From the NCBI GenBank assembly GCA_949152475.1, contig OX424568.1, positions 10,887,667 to 10,951,666 on the forward strand: a stretch of 64,000 nucleotides of DNA, in the 5' to 3' direction. The DNA is from Terebella lapidaria (taxonomy: Eukaryota > Annelida > Polychaeta > Terebellida > Terebellidae). The position numbers and the translations under genes are program-made. Each line of letters opens with the position of its first letter. The first letter of the stretch is position 1. Positions 36,951-46,181 of the stretch are shown in pieces. The notes below the pieces were generated by a model. It searched no databases. It was not told the origin of the DNA and worked only from the letters and a program-made list of their open reading frames with translations.

Positions 36951-38515
36951 TGCTGATTGGGCTGCCCCATGGCCACTGGAGCGAGCCCTTGCCCATTTGG
37001 GTGGTCAGCAGATTTTGCCACCTGAATCCTGACACCAACACGCACTGTCGGGCAGTCACGCACCAAGTGGCCCTCCAGACCACAGCCATAACAGTTTTTC
37101 CTGGCACCAAATTGTCTGTCCAGGTGGTGGTCGTCTGATGACCATCCCTCAGACTGCCGTTGTCGCAGAGCTTCCAGGATTTCCTGCAGGATACCCATCA
37201 TGCCCTGCTCCCCTTGAGTCTTGGCCTCCTCTTTTTGGCTCCTCTGTTCACTCCTCAACAGCCTCCGAGCACGTTCGCCATGTTGCTCTTTACAGGTCTC
37301 CTGCACAGTGTGAGCATTCCTCCTTGACTGAGAGCCATTCCGGCACCAGGTCTCCATGTAGCTGACCACCTCATAGACAGCCTCATCAATGTTCTTGGGG
37401 TCCTTCACATACTCGACCTGCCAGCTCGCTCTCTCATCCTGGAGTCCATCCAAGAATCTCCTCAACAGGTCCTCCTGGCGTGTCTGGCGATCTCTGGAGG
37501 GGTGGGCCTTGTCATACAAGGACTTGAGTTTGGCAGCATACTCCTCTACAGGTTCAGATGGTTTCTGGCAGCGGTTACTAAACCTGGCAGCAAATGACTT
37601 TGCTGTTTCAACCACCCTGAACCTGAGAGCCAGTTCACTCACGAGGGACTTATAGTCCATACGTGTTTTCCTGGACAGCTGCCCAAACACAAACTCCCCT
37701 TCCACACCTTCTAATTTTGACAACAGCTCCACATGTCGCTCCTCCTCGTTCCAGCCCAGTTCCTCAGTCACGTCCTGGAACCTATTGAACCAAACGGTCC
37801 ATCGTTCCTTCCCAGTAAAACTGGTGAAACGAGGCCTTCTGGTAAACTGATGGATGGACCCACTACTCCTGACCTGCTGAGGATCTCTGTCACTGTGGCT
37901 CCTACCAGGCCGATCACCAGAAGAGGCTCCACTTGGTGGCCACACTCTCTGGGATATCCTTCCCATAGCAACAGGACCTCGGCCTACACTCCCCTCAACA
38001 ATCTCGGCATTCACAGACACTTGATGGGACATATGCTTGACAGCCCGCTGCCTTGCATAGAGGTCACCACCAAGATCCCTGCCATGATCTGCCAGATATG
38101 GCTTCGACCTGGGAGCCAACTTTGGGCACTTCCGCCGTGGTACTGCAGGCCTACCACCAGCTGCACCACGCATGCCACACACCTCACTCTCCAGCACATC
38201 ACCATAGAGTGTTGCTCCAGCAGCATAGCCTGTCTGTCCGTAAGTGACACTGCCACTCACTGGTGGTACTGAATCCCCAGTCTCTGGCAACAGGGGAGGC
38301 TGTTCAGGCACAGTCCCAGTGCCATGGAATCGGGGACCTTGTGCAGAGAAGGCAGGGCTAGTCACATAGTTGCTCCACTGTCCATGCTGTTCCACTGGTT
38401 GTGCTGGTACCTTTGTCGCTCCATCTCTGCATCTCAAGGAGCTGATGTATGGCCCACTGGCAACAGACCCATTGTATGGCCCATACTGTGGCCCCCATAC
38501 ACTATGGTGAGTCAT
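36947..38515 (-). CDS. gag: Gag polyprotein of the LTR retrotransposon
   Basis: The first ATG of the frame is at 38515; the two GTG codons before it follow an in-frame stop, so the protein is 522 residues. Numbered from that ATG, residues 1-225 are low-complexity, rich in Gly, Pro, Ser and Arg. Residues about 226-392 match the Ty3/Gypsy Gag core (Retrotrans_gag type), with the family pattern FTGKERWTVWFNRFQD, ELALRF, then EEYAAKLKSLYDKA and LLRRFLDGL. Residues about 398-460 are charged and helical. A CCHC zinc knuckle CYGCGLEGHLVRDC (C-x2-C-x4-H-x4-C) lies at about 475-488. Gag would package the element RNA in particles. It is intact, consistent with the near-identical LTRs. The stop TGA overlaps the GTG at which the ORF2 frame opens. 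Confidence 0.93.
   Translation of the reverse strand: MTHHSVWGPQYGPYNGSVASGPYISSLRCRDGATKVPAQPVEQHGQWSNYVTSPAFSAQGPRFHGTGTVPEQPPLLPETGDSVPPVSGSVTYGQTGYAAGATLYGDVLESEVCGMRGAAGGRPAVPRRKCPKLAPRSKPYLADHGRDLGGDLYARQRAVKHMSHQVSVNAEIVEGSVGRGPVAMGRISQRVWPPSGASSGDRPGRSHSDRDPQQVRSSGSIHQFTRRPRFTSFTGKERWTVWFNRFQDVTEELGWNEEERHVELLSKLEGVEGEFVFGQLSRKTRMDYKSLVSELALRFRVVETAKSFAARFSNRCQKPSEPVEEYAAKLKSLYDKAHPSRDRQTRQEDLLRRFLDGLQDERASWQVEYVKDPKNIDEAVYEVVSYMETWCRNGSQSRRNAHTVQETCKEQHGERARRLLRSEQRSQKEEAKTQGEQGMMGILQEILEALRQRQSEGWSSDDHHLDRQFGARKNCYGCGLEGHLVRDCPTVRVGVRIQVAKSADHPNGQGLAPVAMGQPNQQ
36995..37001 (-). promoter_or_regulatory. Candidate -1 ribosomal frameshift heptamer C CCA AAT
   Basis: In the gag frame the minus strand reads CAC CCA AAT, which gives the X XXY YYZ pattern (CCC AAA T). 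It lies 15 codons before the gag stop. The -1 frame has its last stop (TGA) just upstream, at the GCT GAC codons, and is then open into ORF2. This fits the usual gag-pol arrangement, although here the downstream frame is not pol. A downstream pseudoknot was not tested. Confidence 0.55.
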
Positions 38516-38595
38516 CACCACTGCTCATTGTGCAAAACATGGCCTCAGACATGGATTCTCATCACGGGATGCTATCGCCAACGAGGCAAGCATCC

Positions 38596-38612
38596 CACTT
38601 CTGACACCAGGA
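38596..38612 (-). other. Primer-binding site
   Basis: Downstream of the 5' LTR on the minus strand, after the short spacer ATCC, the sequence TGGTGTCAGAAGTGGGA begins at about 38609 and reads on to 38593. It starts with the TGG expected opposite the tRNA CCA end and matches the type of site attributed to tRNA-Leu in several animal Gypsy elements. The tRNA identity is from memory and should be checked. Confidence 0.85.
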
Positions 38613-38613
38613 T

Positions 38614-39730
38614 TGTAACGGTTAACCGAGCGAGAGTCTGTCTTTTCCTCCAAATCTTGCACCAGAGCAGCAGCGAGATGATGACTCATACACACAACAC
38701 CATGTACAGTCTTACATGCTTTATTTACATCCGACATAAAATATATAAAGTTTCCAAATGACACAAAATAATCCAAATAATTATTCATCAATGGGCATAA
38801 AACACAGCCCCCCAAAAATTCTCTGCCTCAAAAAGCCTCAATGTATACCCAGAATATAGCTGTTTACCAGGCCTAACTCGACCTAAAACTGCCTAAATGT
38901 GGCCCAGAAAATATATGTGTCCAAAATTTATGTTCCGCCTAACTTGGCCTAAAATAACCAAAATATTTGTGGCTCCCATATGTATATAAATGTAGCTCCA
39001 AGATGTATCTCCAGGCAATATGTAGCTCCAATTCATGAAGTGTTGCTCCAGATCATATGTGTAGCTCCTATAGCCCTGCTGGTCGATCTCCTCTGCCAGG
39101 TGTTGCTCCTTGCCCTGCTGGGCTGCAGACTCAAAATCTCCCCTGGGAGCGCTGCTTAAATAGACTGGCTCCAGAACCAGGTCACGGTGACCCAGATCAG
39201 GTTCAGGGGTCAAGCAAGCCGGATTCTGGCTCAGATTGAGGCCAGAATTCCCAGAGTGCTGGGCGTTAATAGCCCCTCCATTTCCGGTTCATCCACGCTA
39301 GATATGCTCACGGTAAAATCTAAATAACTAGAGAATTATGCCCTAACATCCCCTAAATTATGTTTCCCCAATGAATTCCCACACCCTGCCCCGTAAATAA
39401 ATGTATAGGTTGAGATAATTGCGCCTCCCAGGCATTAAAATCACTCTCGAAGCGGCCGGCCAAAATGTAAACAAATTGACCGTCGCGCCCCCTGGCGAAT
39501 GCAATAAAACCGCATGGGATACGGCCGGCAGCCGGCAAAACATAAACAAACTAAATCACGGGAAAAAACTGTATAAACTGCATCAACTATGCTCAAATTA
39601 ATGAGCCATCGTAATAAACTTGTGTTGATTTCTATCAACAACCAACCCCAAGTGTGGATATGGCTGCCCTCCCACGAAAATTGGCCAAATCTCGGGCAAA
39701 GTGCCTACCCCCAGGGACCTAAACGTTACA
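38614..39730 (-). repeat. 5' LTR (contains the element promoter)
   Basis: 1117 bp, almost identical to 34100-35216. Transcription of the element would start here and run leftward. Confidence 0.95.
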
Positions 39731-39922
39731 CTATTATGATGCTGGTGCGTTATAATTGTCATCAATTGTGAAGCATAGCCATATATTGGGGATTGAGGGG
39801 GGGGGGGGCATATTTTTATTCTAGATCTTGGTGGGGGTGGGGGATCAGAGATGGGTTTTCGATATCGGTGGGGGGAGGGTCAAACTTTGAAAAATCAGTA
39901 TTAGTTAAAGAATGAGACAGAG

Positions 39923-39981
39923 TGCCATCGCGAATATAAAGAACGACGGCCGAAGGCCGGAGTTCTTTATTAGCGATGGCA
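39923..39981. repeat. 59-bp near-perfect palindrome
   Basis: TGCCATCGC...AAAGAAC..CGGCC folds with GGCCG..GTTCTTTA...GCGATGGCA around a GAA loop, with few mismatches. It lies in the right part of the element that hosts the LTR retrotransposon. CGTTCTTTAT-like words recur at 41053-41062 and 41404-41414. Confidence 0.85.
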
Positions 39982-40985
39982 CGATGTCGAATTCTATAAC
40001 GGACTTAAGGGGCAGCACAAGTGGAGGAATTCCCTGTCAGTCATGGTATACTTCAAAAGTTCAAACTGAAATTTCTGAAAATCCGCTCAATGTACAGGCA
40101 TGAAACTTCCTAAATTATCTCTATATGCCATGTAGAAGATTATCATGATATAATTTGACAGAGATAAATATCATTATTCTCAAAATATAGAAATTATTAA
40201 CAATATTTTTCAGGTACATCCTGCCTAAAAATTCACAAAGTATTGGTTCTGAAAACAAACTCACAATGTGAAATGGATATCCTGCTGTAGCGCCCGAGAC
40301 TTAGATTATCCATTTTCCAAGTCAGTGCTGCACATTTACAGCGCAAAGTTGACACTATTTTGCTGTCAAGCCGGAATTCCAAAGCACATGGCTGCATTGA
40401 TTTTATGGTCCACTTTGCTGGCTTGACCCTCTGCCTGCAGAGTCACCAGTGCATGACCACTGGTCTGGAGGTCTGAGTTTTGTGCATTGAGTCATGCTTG
40501 GTTGTATTGAGGAAAGGGTCAAGCCTGCAATGTGGACCAGATAACCAGTGCAGCCATGTGTTCTGAGATTTTGGTAAAAGAGCAAAATAGTGTCATCTTT
40601 GCACTGTTAACGTGCAGCACTGCCTTGGATAATGGAAAAACGGAGACTCGGGCTCTATAGCAAGATAACCATCATGCAGTGTGAGTAATTTTCTGACATG
40701 AATACTTTGTTATTTTTAGTGCAGGATGTACCTGAAAATATTATTATTAATATCAATATTCTTCAAACATGAATATTTGTCTGTGCCAAATTATATCGTT
40801 ATAATCTTCTACACAGCATATAGAATTAGTTTGGGAAGTTTCAAACATCTACAATGAACGGATTCTCCTAAATGTCAGATTTAAATTTTGAAGTAGACCA
40901 CAATTTGCAGGGCAATTTCTCAGTTGGGCTGACCCTTAAAATACCTACGGTATACAGTCAAGTGGTCGAATGCTGTGCTATACAC
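39966..40985. repeat. Long imperfect palindrome of about 1 kb
   Basis: The left half (40006-40470) and right half (40475-40940) are reverse complements at roughly 75-80 percent by eye. Examples are CAGGTACATCCTGC (40212) against GCAGGATGTACCTG, CACATGGCTGCA against TGCAGCCATGTG, and GCACTGACTTGGA against the inverse of TCCAAGGCAGTGC. There is almost no loop. The divergence shows the inverted duplication is old. No transposase or other coding content is visible, so this may be a foldback element or a source of hairpin RNA. Confidence 0.85.
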
Positions 40986-41404
40986 ATAATCGCTCTTTAT
41001 TGCTCACGTGTGCATTACCGGATACAGCTCACGGTGGTTGCAATACAATAACCGTTCTTTATGCTTGAGTACACAGATACTGAGTACTACTCAATGTCAA
41101 AAGAAAACCACGTTGAGATTCCCACACGCCAGAAAATGCGCTCATTTTGAATGTTGGAAGCCACGAGGTCACAACGTCAAAATGGATAGACTTGTTTATG
41201 ACACAACACACATGCGGAGCCAAATCTGGAACGACAATCTCGCTGTTTTGCTACTACAACGCACGGAACGATTGTACGTACGATGAATTGTCTGACGCTA
41301 TTTTAACACAAGTATATCAGGGAATGTCGAACGCACTGCTCCTGAACATGTGTCATACAACACATCTACTGAAGACATTTCGGATGAGGAGCTTACGCAC
41401 GCCG

Positions 41405-41486
41405 TTCTTTATTTTAGGTTATGCAGTGCTTTATTTTCGGTCCTGCAGTGCTTTATTTTAGGTAATGCGGTGCTTTATTTGCATGT
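41405..41486. repeat. 22-bp tandem repeat, about 3.5 copies
   Basis: TGCTTTATTTT units start at 41427, 41449 and 41471, preceded by a diverged unit at 41405 (TTCTTTATTTTAGG). They lie near the right end of the split element and may be its subterminal repeats. Confidence 0.85.
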
Positions 41487-41570
41487 GGTCGTTCTTTCGT
41501 TGATATAACGCACACATTATACAAGAAGTATTTTAATTTCTCGGAAAAACCATCCAACCCCTCCCGCCAG

Positions 41571-41586
41571 TAAATAATGACCGGCC
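41571..41586 (-). mobile_element. Right 16-bp inverted end of the split DNA element
   Basis: Exact reverse complement of 33310-33325. The inner neighbour (CAACCCCTCCCGCCAG) is the C-rich counterpart of the G-rich sequence at the left end. Confidence 0.6.
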
Positions 41587-42015
41587 TCTAAAAAGGTGCG
41601 AAGTGGATTAAATGGTATGTTTTCAGTGGACGAGTAGTATTAAGGAGCAGTGTACGTTACTTGTGCCGGCCCAAGATGTTTGTTTTCTTGTATTTTAAGC
41701 CTTACTTAAAGTAGAAGACCGAGTGCATAACGAAGGTGTTCCCGATGTGAGCAATGCGTTTGGTTCGTCAATTTTGTTGAGTTGCTGAGATGAGTTGGAA
41801 GTGATCTCAGTGGCTCTTTGAGCAATATCAAGGCCAAGTTAGGAGAAAAGCAGTGGACGAACATACCGAATTTTCGGCCCATGTAGCGCAGCTTACTATT
41901 TCTTCTAAATTCAACGAAGAATAAAAATGTGCCAGACGGATTAAATATGGTATACATTCAGTGGACGAGTAGTATTAACAGAGTAAGGTGCGCTACTTGG
42001 GCCGAATTTTCCAAC
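41587..42015. repeat. Diverged tandem duplication of about 330 bp
   Basis: AAGTGGATTAAATGGTATGTTTTCAGTGGACGAGTAGTATTAA at 41600 recurs as GACGGATTAAATATGGTATACATTCAGTGGACGAGTAGTATTAA at about 41934. The text after each (CGTTACTTGTGCCGGCCC, CGCTACTTGGGCCGAATT) is also related. Non-coding. Confidence 0.8.
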
Positions 42016-43020
42016 GGTGTAATGGGTAGATGAACAAAAATCCATGCCGTACAGCTTTGACAATTGCGGAGTTTGAGTTTGGCCTAAAAATGAACAGAAC
42101 AACATGGATTAAGTTTGAATGCTTCTCTATTCATGTGATAAATTGCAACGAAGTTTTGTTGAAAAGGCAATAGTGACTGTGTGGACTATCATATAAATGA
42201 ATGCCTTTATTAAACTTTTGTTAAACCTGGAAGACACATAAAAGTACCGACGATGAAACACGATATTGATGATGACAATAACGAACCTAAATTAAAAACC
42301 CCGGCCGAATAGTTTATCCCAAGTTACACTGGTCCTATCAGGGGCAGTTTGTGAAATGTAAATGTTTCACTGTACGATTTGATGTAGCTATACACATGAT
42401 ATGGCCCGTGACACTTTCCTAAAATGATATCATTTGGATGGATCGAACAGTATCACATTGAATTTCGCGAATTTCTCCTAAGTCGCGAGAGAACTATAGC
42501 TTATACATCAATCATCAATACCACAATGGTATTGATCCATGACACAGCAATCATCTCTAATAATCATCTGAAATTGAAGTGTCTATTAGGACGTACTCCG
42601 GATTATTGAATATTACATTTGCGTTCCCCGTATGTTGCATTATTGATTACAACACAAAGCAAATATTGGTATTGAGAAACATATTGAGTGATGTTTTCAA
42701 AATGTTTCATATAGAATATAGAGAATATATCTGATATATATAGAAAATATATTTTATAGGGTTTCCCTATCTGTTTTCACTGTCTTCTTCCAGTTGGGAA
42801 ACTCTTTGATCACGCTGGGCAATCGTGACGCATCCGAACGTAATTGATCATGTTCATGTGATTAGAAACTTCCACCTTATTTTTTAAACTACTCTTGTTT
42901 AACACTGTACTTTGCTGAAGGGATGGGGAGTTTTTCGAAGGTCATTATGATAAAGAGAAAACAACGATTCAATATGACAGGTGTAATAATTCACATTGAT
43001 ACGCCACACAAATGAGATAT
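42016..43020. other. Gene-free stretch with a repeat fragment
   Basis: 42770-42910 (GTTTTCACTGTCTTCTTCCAGTTGGGAAAC to CAAACTACTCTTG) matches 59355-59480 and is a piece of dispersed gene-like repeat R2. The remainder is AT-rich with no call. Confidence 0.55.
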
Positions 43021-43157
43021 GTATAGACTTTGTACCATGTAATATTAATATCGAATAACTGCGAGTTCAATACGTGTTTTCAGTTCCAAAATATAGTTGT
43101 GTATTCACCACTGAGATATATATTAAACACTAATATTACATGGTGCAAAGTATATAA
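43021..43157. repeat. Small inverted-repeat element (137 bp)
   Basis: ACTTTGTACCATGTAATATTA at 43027 pairs with TAATATTACATGGTGCAAAGT near 43130-43151 with one mismatch. The size and ends are MITE-like. The flanks suggest no clear target duplication. Confidence 0.75.
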
Positions 43158-43732
43158 AACAGTTTTTCATTCGAAGGTATTAATGTTCGGAGTTATGTAA
43201 TGAGCCAATGAATGCATAATATGATAGCTTGTACATACTAATGGTATTTACTTTACTTTACTGCAACATTTAGTCATAAAATGCAAGCACTCCGACTAAA
43301 CATACCGGTAGAATTGCTATGCTCATGTCGCCCTAAATCTTGACGACCCTTCTAGATTTGATGGGGTTATAAAAAAATATGGATTCCTGCAAGCACTATT
43401 GTTTATATTCACGAGAATAATGCCACTTCCTTTTAATACCCAAAACGGTAATGTGTTTGCGACGTTTGTGCTAGGGATAATGGTGATCTTTCTCAAATGA
43501 TCCCTCCAGGGTCAACCAGGACCAAAATGAAAGGCAGCCCGAGTGAATTTTCTTGTCTCTGTGTTGTTGATAAAAAGCGGGAAAAGTGTGTAAGATGCAA
43601 CTCACCAATAAAAGCCAAAAACAAAATCTAAAGAGTAACTTGACATTCAAGCGGTGTTGGATCACGTTAGGTTTCATTTGTGCTATCATTCAACCATACC
43701 ATAATTGCAATTTGGACTAGTATTACTAAAAA
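43158..43732. other. Gene-free stretch
   Basis: No homologous block or exon was seen. A short TTTAC repeat occurs at about 43249-43263, the same word as the TTTAC array inside the LINE remnant at 19138. Confidence 0.4.
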
Positions 43733-44829
43733 ATGGAAATAACTCACACTGTCCTGGGACTTGAAACATACAGTAGTTACGGGCATTATATTAATAGATC
43801 CTCCTCGATCACTGATATTGGCATGAAACCAGGACAGGTTATCCTAGATAAAGACGCGTCTTGCAATGGAGATTATGGTGGTCACGTCTGTCATCAGTAT
43901 CAAAGTGACACACTTTATGATGAATTACAAATGACAGGATCATCTCATATAGTGGAGATCTTAGAAACTGGATAACATCATAAACTCATGAAATTACGAA
44001 ACGTTCATCAGACGATATGGAACCTTAAAAATAAAATCGGAAAAATAATTGAATCTCAGGGACTATTGGAGATAAAACCAGGTTCGTATGCATTCATGTC
44101 CCACAATTTTATATCCATATTTAACTCTCATAAATATTTCATTATTATACGGAAAAAAGGTGACATGAGTACTGGGCAATCGGCCGCCGAAATACCAGCA
44201 GATACCGCTAAAGATACTGTATATATCAAGAGATTACATACACATGATTCAAATTGCGTATAAAAAACACAATTCAAATTACTTTTGTTGAGTGAGGACC
44301 CGTCCAGTGAGGGAGGCACCCCAACCTCCAACGTAGTCATTGATTATTTTAGGAAAAGGGATCGATCGGAAACATTTGTCCCATTTGGGTTGGTGGAATT
44401 CCGCGACGATGGTCCGAAGCCTCTGACATGTTTACCAACTCATATACTATATAGTGTCACGACTTCACTGATGCAGCTGACAACGAGTTTAACACATTTG
44501 AAAGTCGTATTTTCTGCAACCAAAAAACAGTCAACAATATCGCAATAGAGCCTCATTTAAAAATACCAGTTCTAGCAAAACCCAGTGTTGGCGATCACAC
44601 TGTACAATGTAATGTCCAAGCGTTCATACAGAACACCCCTACGGTAATCGGATATGATTTCATGGTATATACTGTGTGGCAGTCTTTTGCGCATGCGTAC
44701 TTTGTTCGTATCAGAAACAAGATCCTAACTCGGGATTTGATTTCTGATCTGTACAGAAAAATTCGCTTAAATCATTCTACGAAAACTGAACAGGCAGAGA
44801 TTTCTCACATGAGACCCTTTGCATTATAA
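43733..44829 (+). pseudogene. Broken coding region of unknown family
   Basis: Three consecutive open stretches (43733-43975, 43988-44263, 44285-44548) are in the same frame and are separated only by single TAA codons. The reading then continues in another frame, open for 124 codons from 44455 to 44826. Together they give about 365 codons of protein-like sequence with balanced composition, unlike the Ile/Tyr/His-rich chance ORFs elsewhere. Recognisable words include VLGLETYSSYGHYIN, FRKRDRSETFVPFGLVEF and VQAFIQNTPTVIGYDFM. I cannot assign a family; a retro-copied host gene or a captured viral or transposon gene is possible. It ends about 25 bp before the lipocalin poly(A) signal, in the opposite direction. 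Confidence 0.5.
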
Positions 44830-44852
44830 ACCATAAAAATATGTTCAAATGT

Positions 44853-44858
44853 TTTATT
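44853..44858 (-). terminator. Poly(A) signal of the lipocalin gene
   Basis: AATAAA on the minus strand about 65 nt beyond the stop codon, the expected place for a short 3' UTR. Confidence 0.75.
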
Positions 44859-44922
44859 AGCAATGATCAATATACATGTAAACAGTAGAGTTTGATAGTA
44901 TGGCTGTTGATATCATTTTCCA

Positions 44923-46181
44923 CTAGAATTCTTGCTCGAAATAGATGCAGTCTGGTCCATGGTAGCACTCCACAGGTGAGTTCAATGGTCCGTTGAATCC
45001 TTCCTGGTCCAGGTAAAGGAGCACTTCATCAAGATAAAGCTGGATGAACCGCTCGACGTCACGAGCCAGCACGAACAGATACAGGCGCAAGCTGTCCGTC
45101 ACTATGGCATACTCGTACAAGCCTAATGGTTCCGTGGGACCCAGCTTTATCACCCAGTCTGTGTGAGGTATATACAGGAATCAGATTTGGTGACAAGGAT
45201 AGGTTACCTCAATAGGGGAAGTACACCTAATAGGCTGTCTTAATCATAGGCTGTCTTAATCCGACCAAAAATTCCCATGCACTTTCTTTTGGAGTATGAT
45301 TTTTTTTCTACTCTCAATGTTAGATATATCCGTAGCATAGCTGATCAGATGTTTGGTAACAGAAGCCGAATGTATTTTGTTTGTACTCATTGACAATAAC
45401 TTTTTCGTGTGCTGGTACTTGGCACCGCACTGCACTTGAAACATTTTATCCTTCTAATCTACACGATATGATACAGCGTGTTTGTAGAGAAACAAAAACT
45501 CACAAGGAGCGGCGACACTGCTGTCCGTAGTGTTGAGGTACACATCGAATTTGCCAGGGTCCGGAGTAGTTACAGCATACCCCCGAATGTAGTCCAGCTC
45601 ACCCGTGGGAGTGAACAGTCGCTGCTGGTTGAGGACCGTCACAGAGGTAGCATTGTTTTCGCCATCTAAAGGTGCATGTTAATGGTGTATGTACATGTAA
45701 AAGACGCAAGGACTTATACGTATTAGCCTGAGGCGGTGGCTAGCTTCTGCACGGAATAAATACTTACAAGTGGCCGTTGCACAGACGCCACCTTCTTGGT
45801 CTCCTTCCCAGACAATCACGCTTGCGTGTGTCTATAGGAAAAGATAAAACGGTTTAGAATCAAAAGATGATGACCGATTGGCGAAGTTTAAGACATTATA
45901 TTTTGTATTTTGTTCCTTTTTATTGATTGTGATGAAAAATTATACTCCTACTACTGTAAAAATGGTAGAGAAAGACAAAAATATTGTGATATTTCCACCT
46001 CCAAATTATACTAATACTACTGTAAAATGGTAGAGAAAGACACTAAATATTGTGATATTCCCACCTGATACCAATCGCCGAGGTACTGTGTGATGTTCAA
46101 TTCAGGAACCGTCTCAGGAGGCTGAGCGATCACAAACCCAACAAGGGCTACAAGTAGCGAAACTGTCTGTCCTGCGGCCAT
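44923..46181 (-). CDS. Secreted lipocalin (apolipoprotein D-like), four exons
   Basis: Exons on the minus strand are 46065-46181, 45768-45831, 45504-45665 and 44923-45158. All introns are GT-AG with phases 0, 1 and 1, and joining gives 192 codons plus TAG, the usual lipocalin size. Residues 1-19 are a signal peptide (hydrophobic LLVALVGFVIA). The lipocalin signature GDWYQ is at the end of exon 1 (family GxW). Exon 2 has GGVCATA and exon 3 SVTVLNQQR and GKFDVYL. Exon 4 carries APYWVIKLGP, YEYAIVTD and LFVLARD, matching the second and third conserved lipocalin regions, and ends with paired cysteines (VECYHGPDC) that should bond back to the barrel. Lipocalins bind small hydrophobic ligands in an eight-stranded barrel outside the cell; the ligand here is unknown. 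The gene looks intact. Confidence 0.93.
45946..46066 (-). repeat. 66-bp tandem duplication at the start of lipocalin intron 1, copying the splice donor
   Basis: TACTACTGTAAA..TGGTAGAGAAAGAC..AATATTGTGATAT.CCACCT occurs twice, at about 45952-46000 and 46017-46066. On the gene strand the second copy carries GAG|GTGGAAATATCAC, a decoy of the real donor CAG|GTGGGAATATCAC. Use of the decoy would add 66 nt to exon 1, with an in-frame stop after about 13 codons, so it should give a truncated product. Confidence 0.8.

Larger units (their letters stand above)
34100..39730 (-). mobile_element. Young non-autonomous Ty3/Gypsy-type LTR retrotransposon
   Basis: Two 1117-bp direct repeats starting TGTAACGG and ending CGTTACA bound a 3.4-kb interior with a tRNA primer-binding site, a purine tract, a Gag ORF and a second ORF, all on the minus strand. 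The LTRs differ by about three substitutions by eye (near 34345/38859, 34410/38924 and 35161/39675), so the insertion is recent. No protease, reverse transcriptase, RNase H or integrase is encoded, so mobility would depend on proteins from a related element. Flanks read TATAT on the left and CTATT on the right, so no convincing target-site duplication is visible. It sits inside an older repeat bounded by 33310 and 41586. Confidence 0.95.

Noticed and set aside
37389-38272. Plus-strand ORF of 179 codons (37733-38272) and neighbours
   Set aside because: Antisense to the well-supported Gag frame with its zinc knuckle; no motif of its own.
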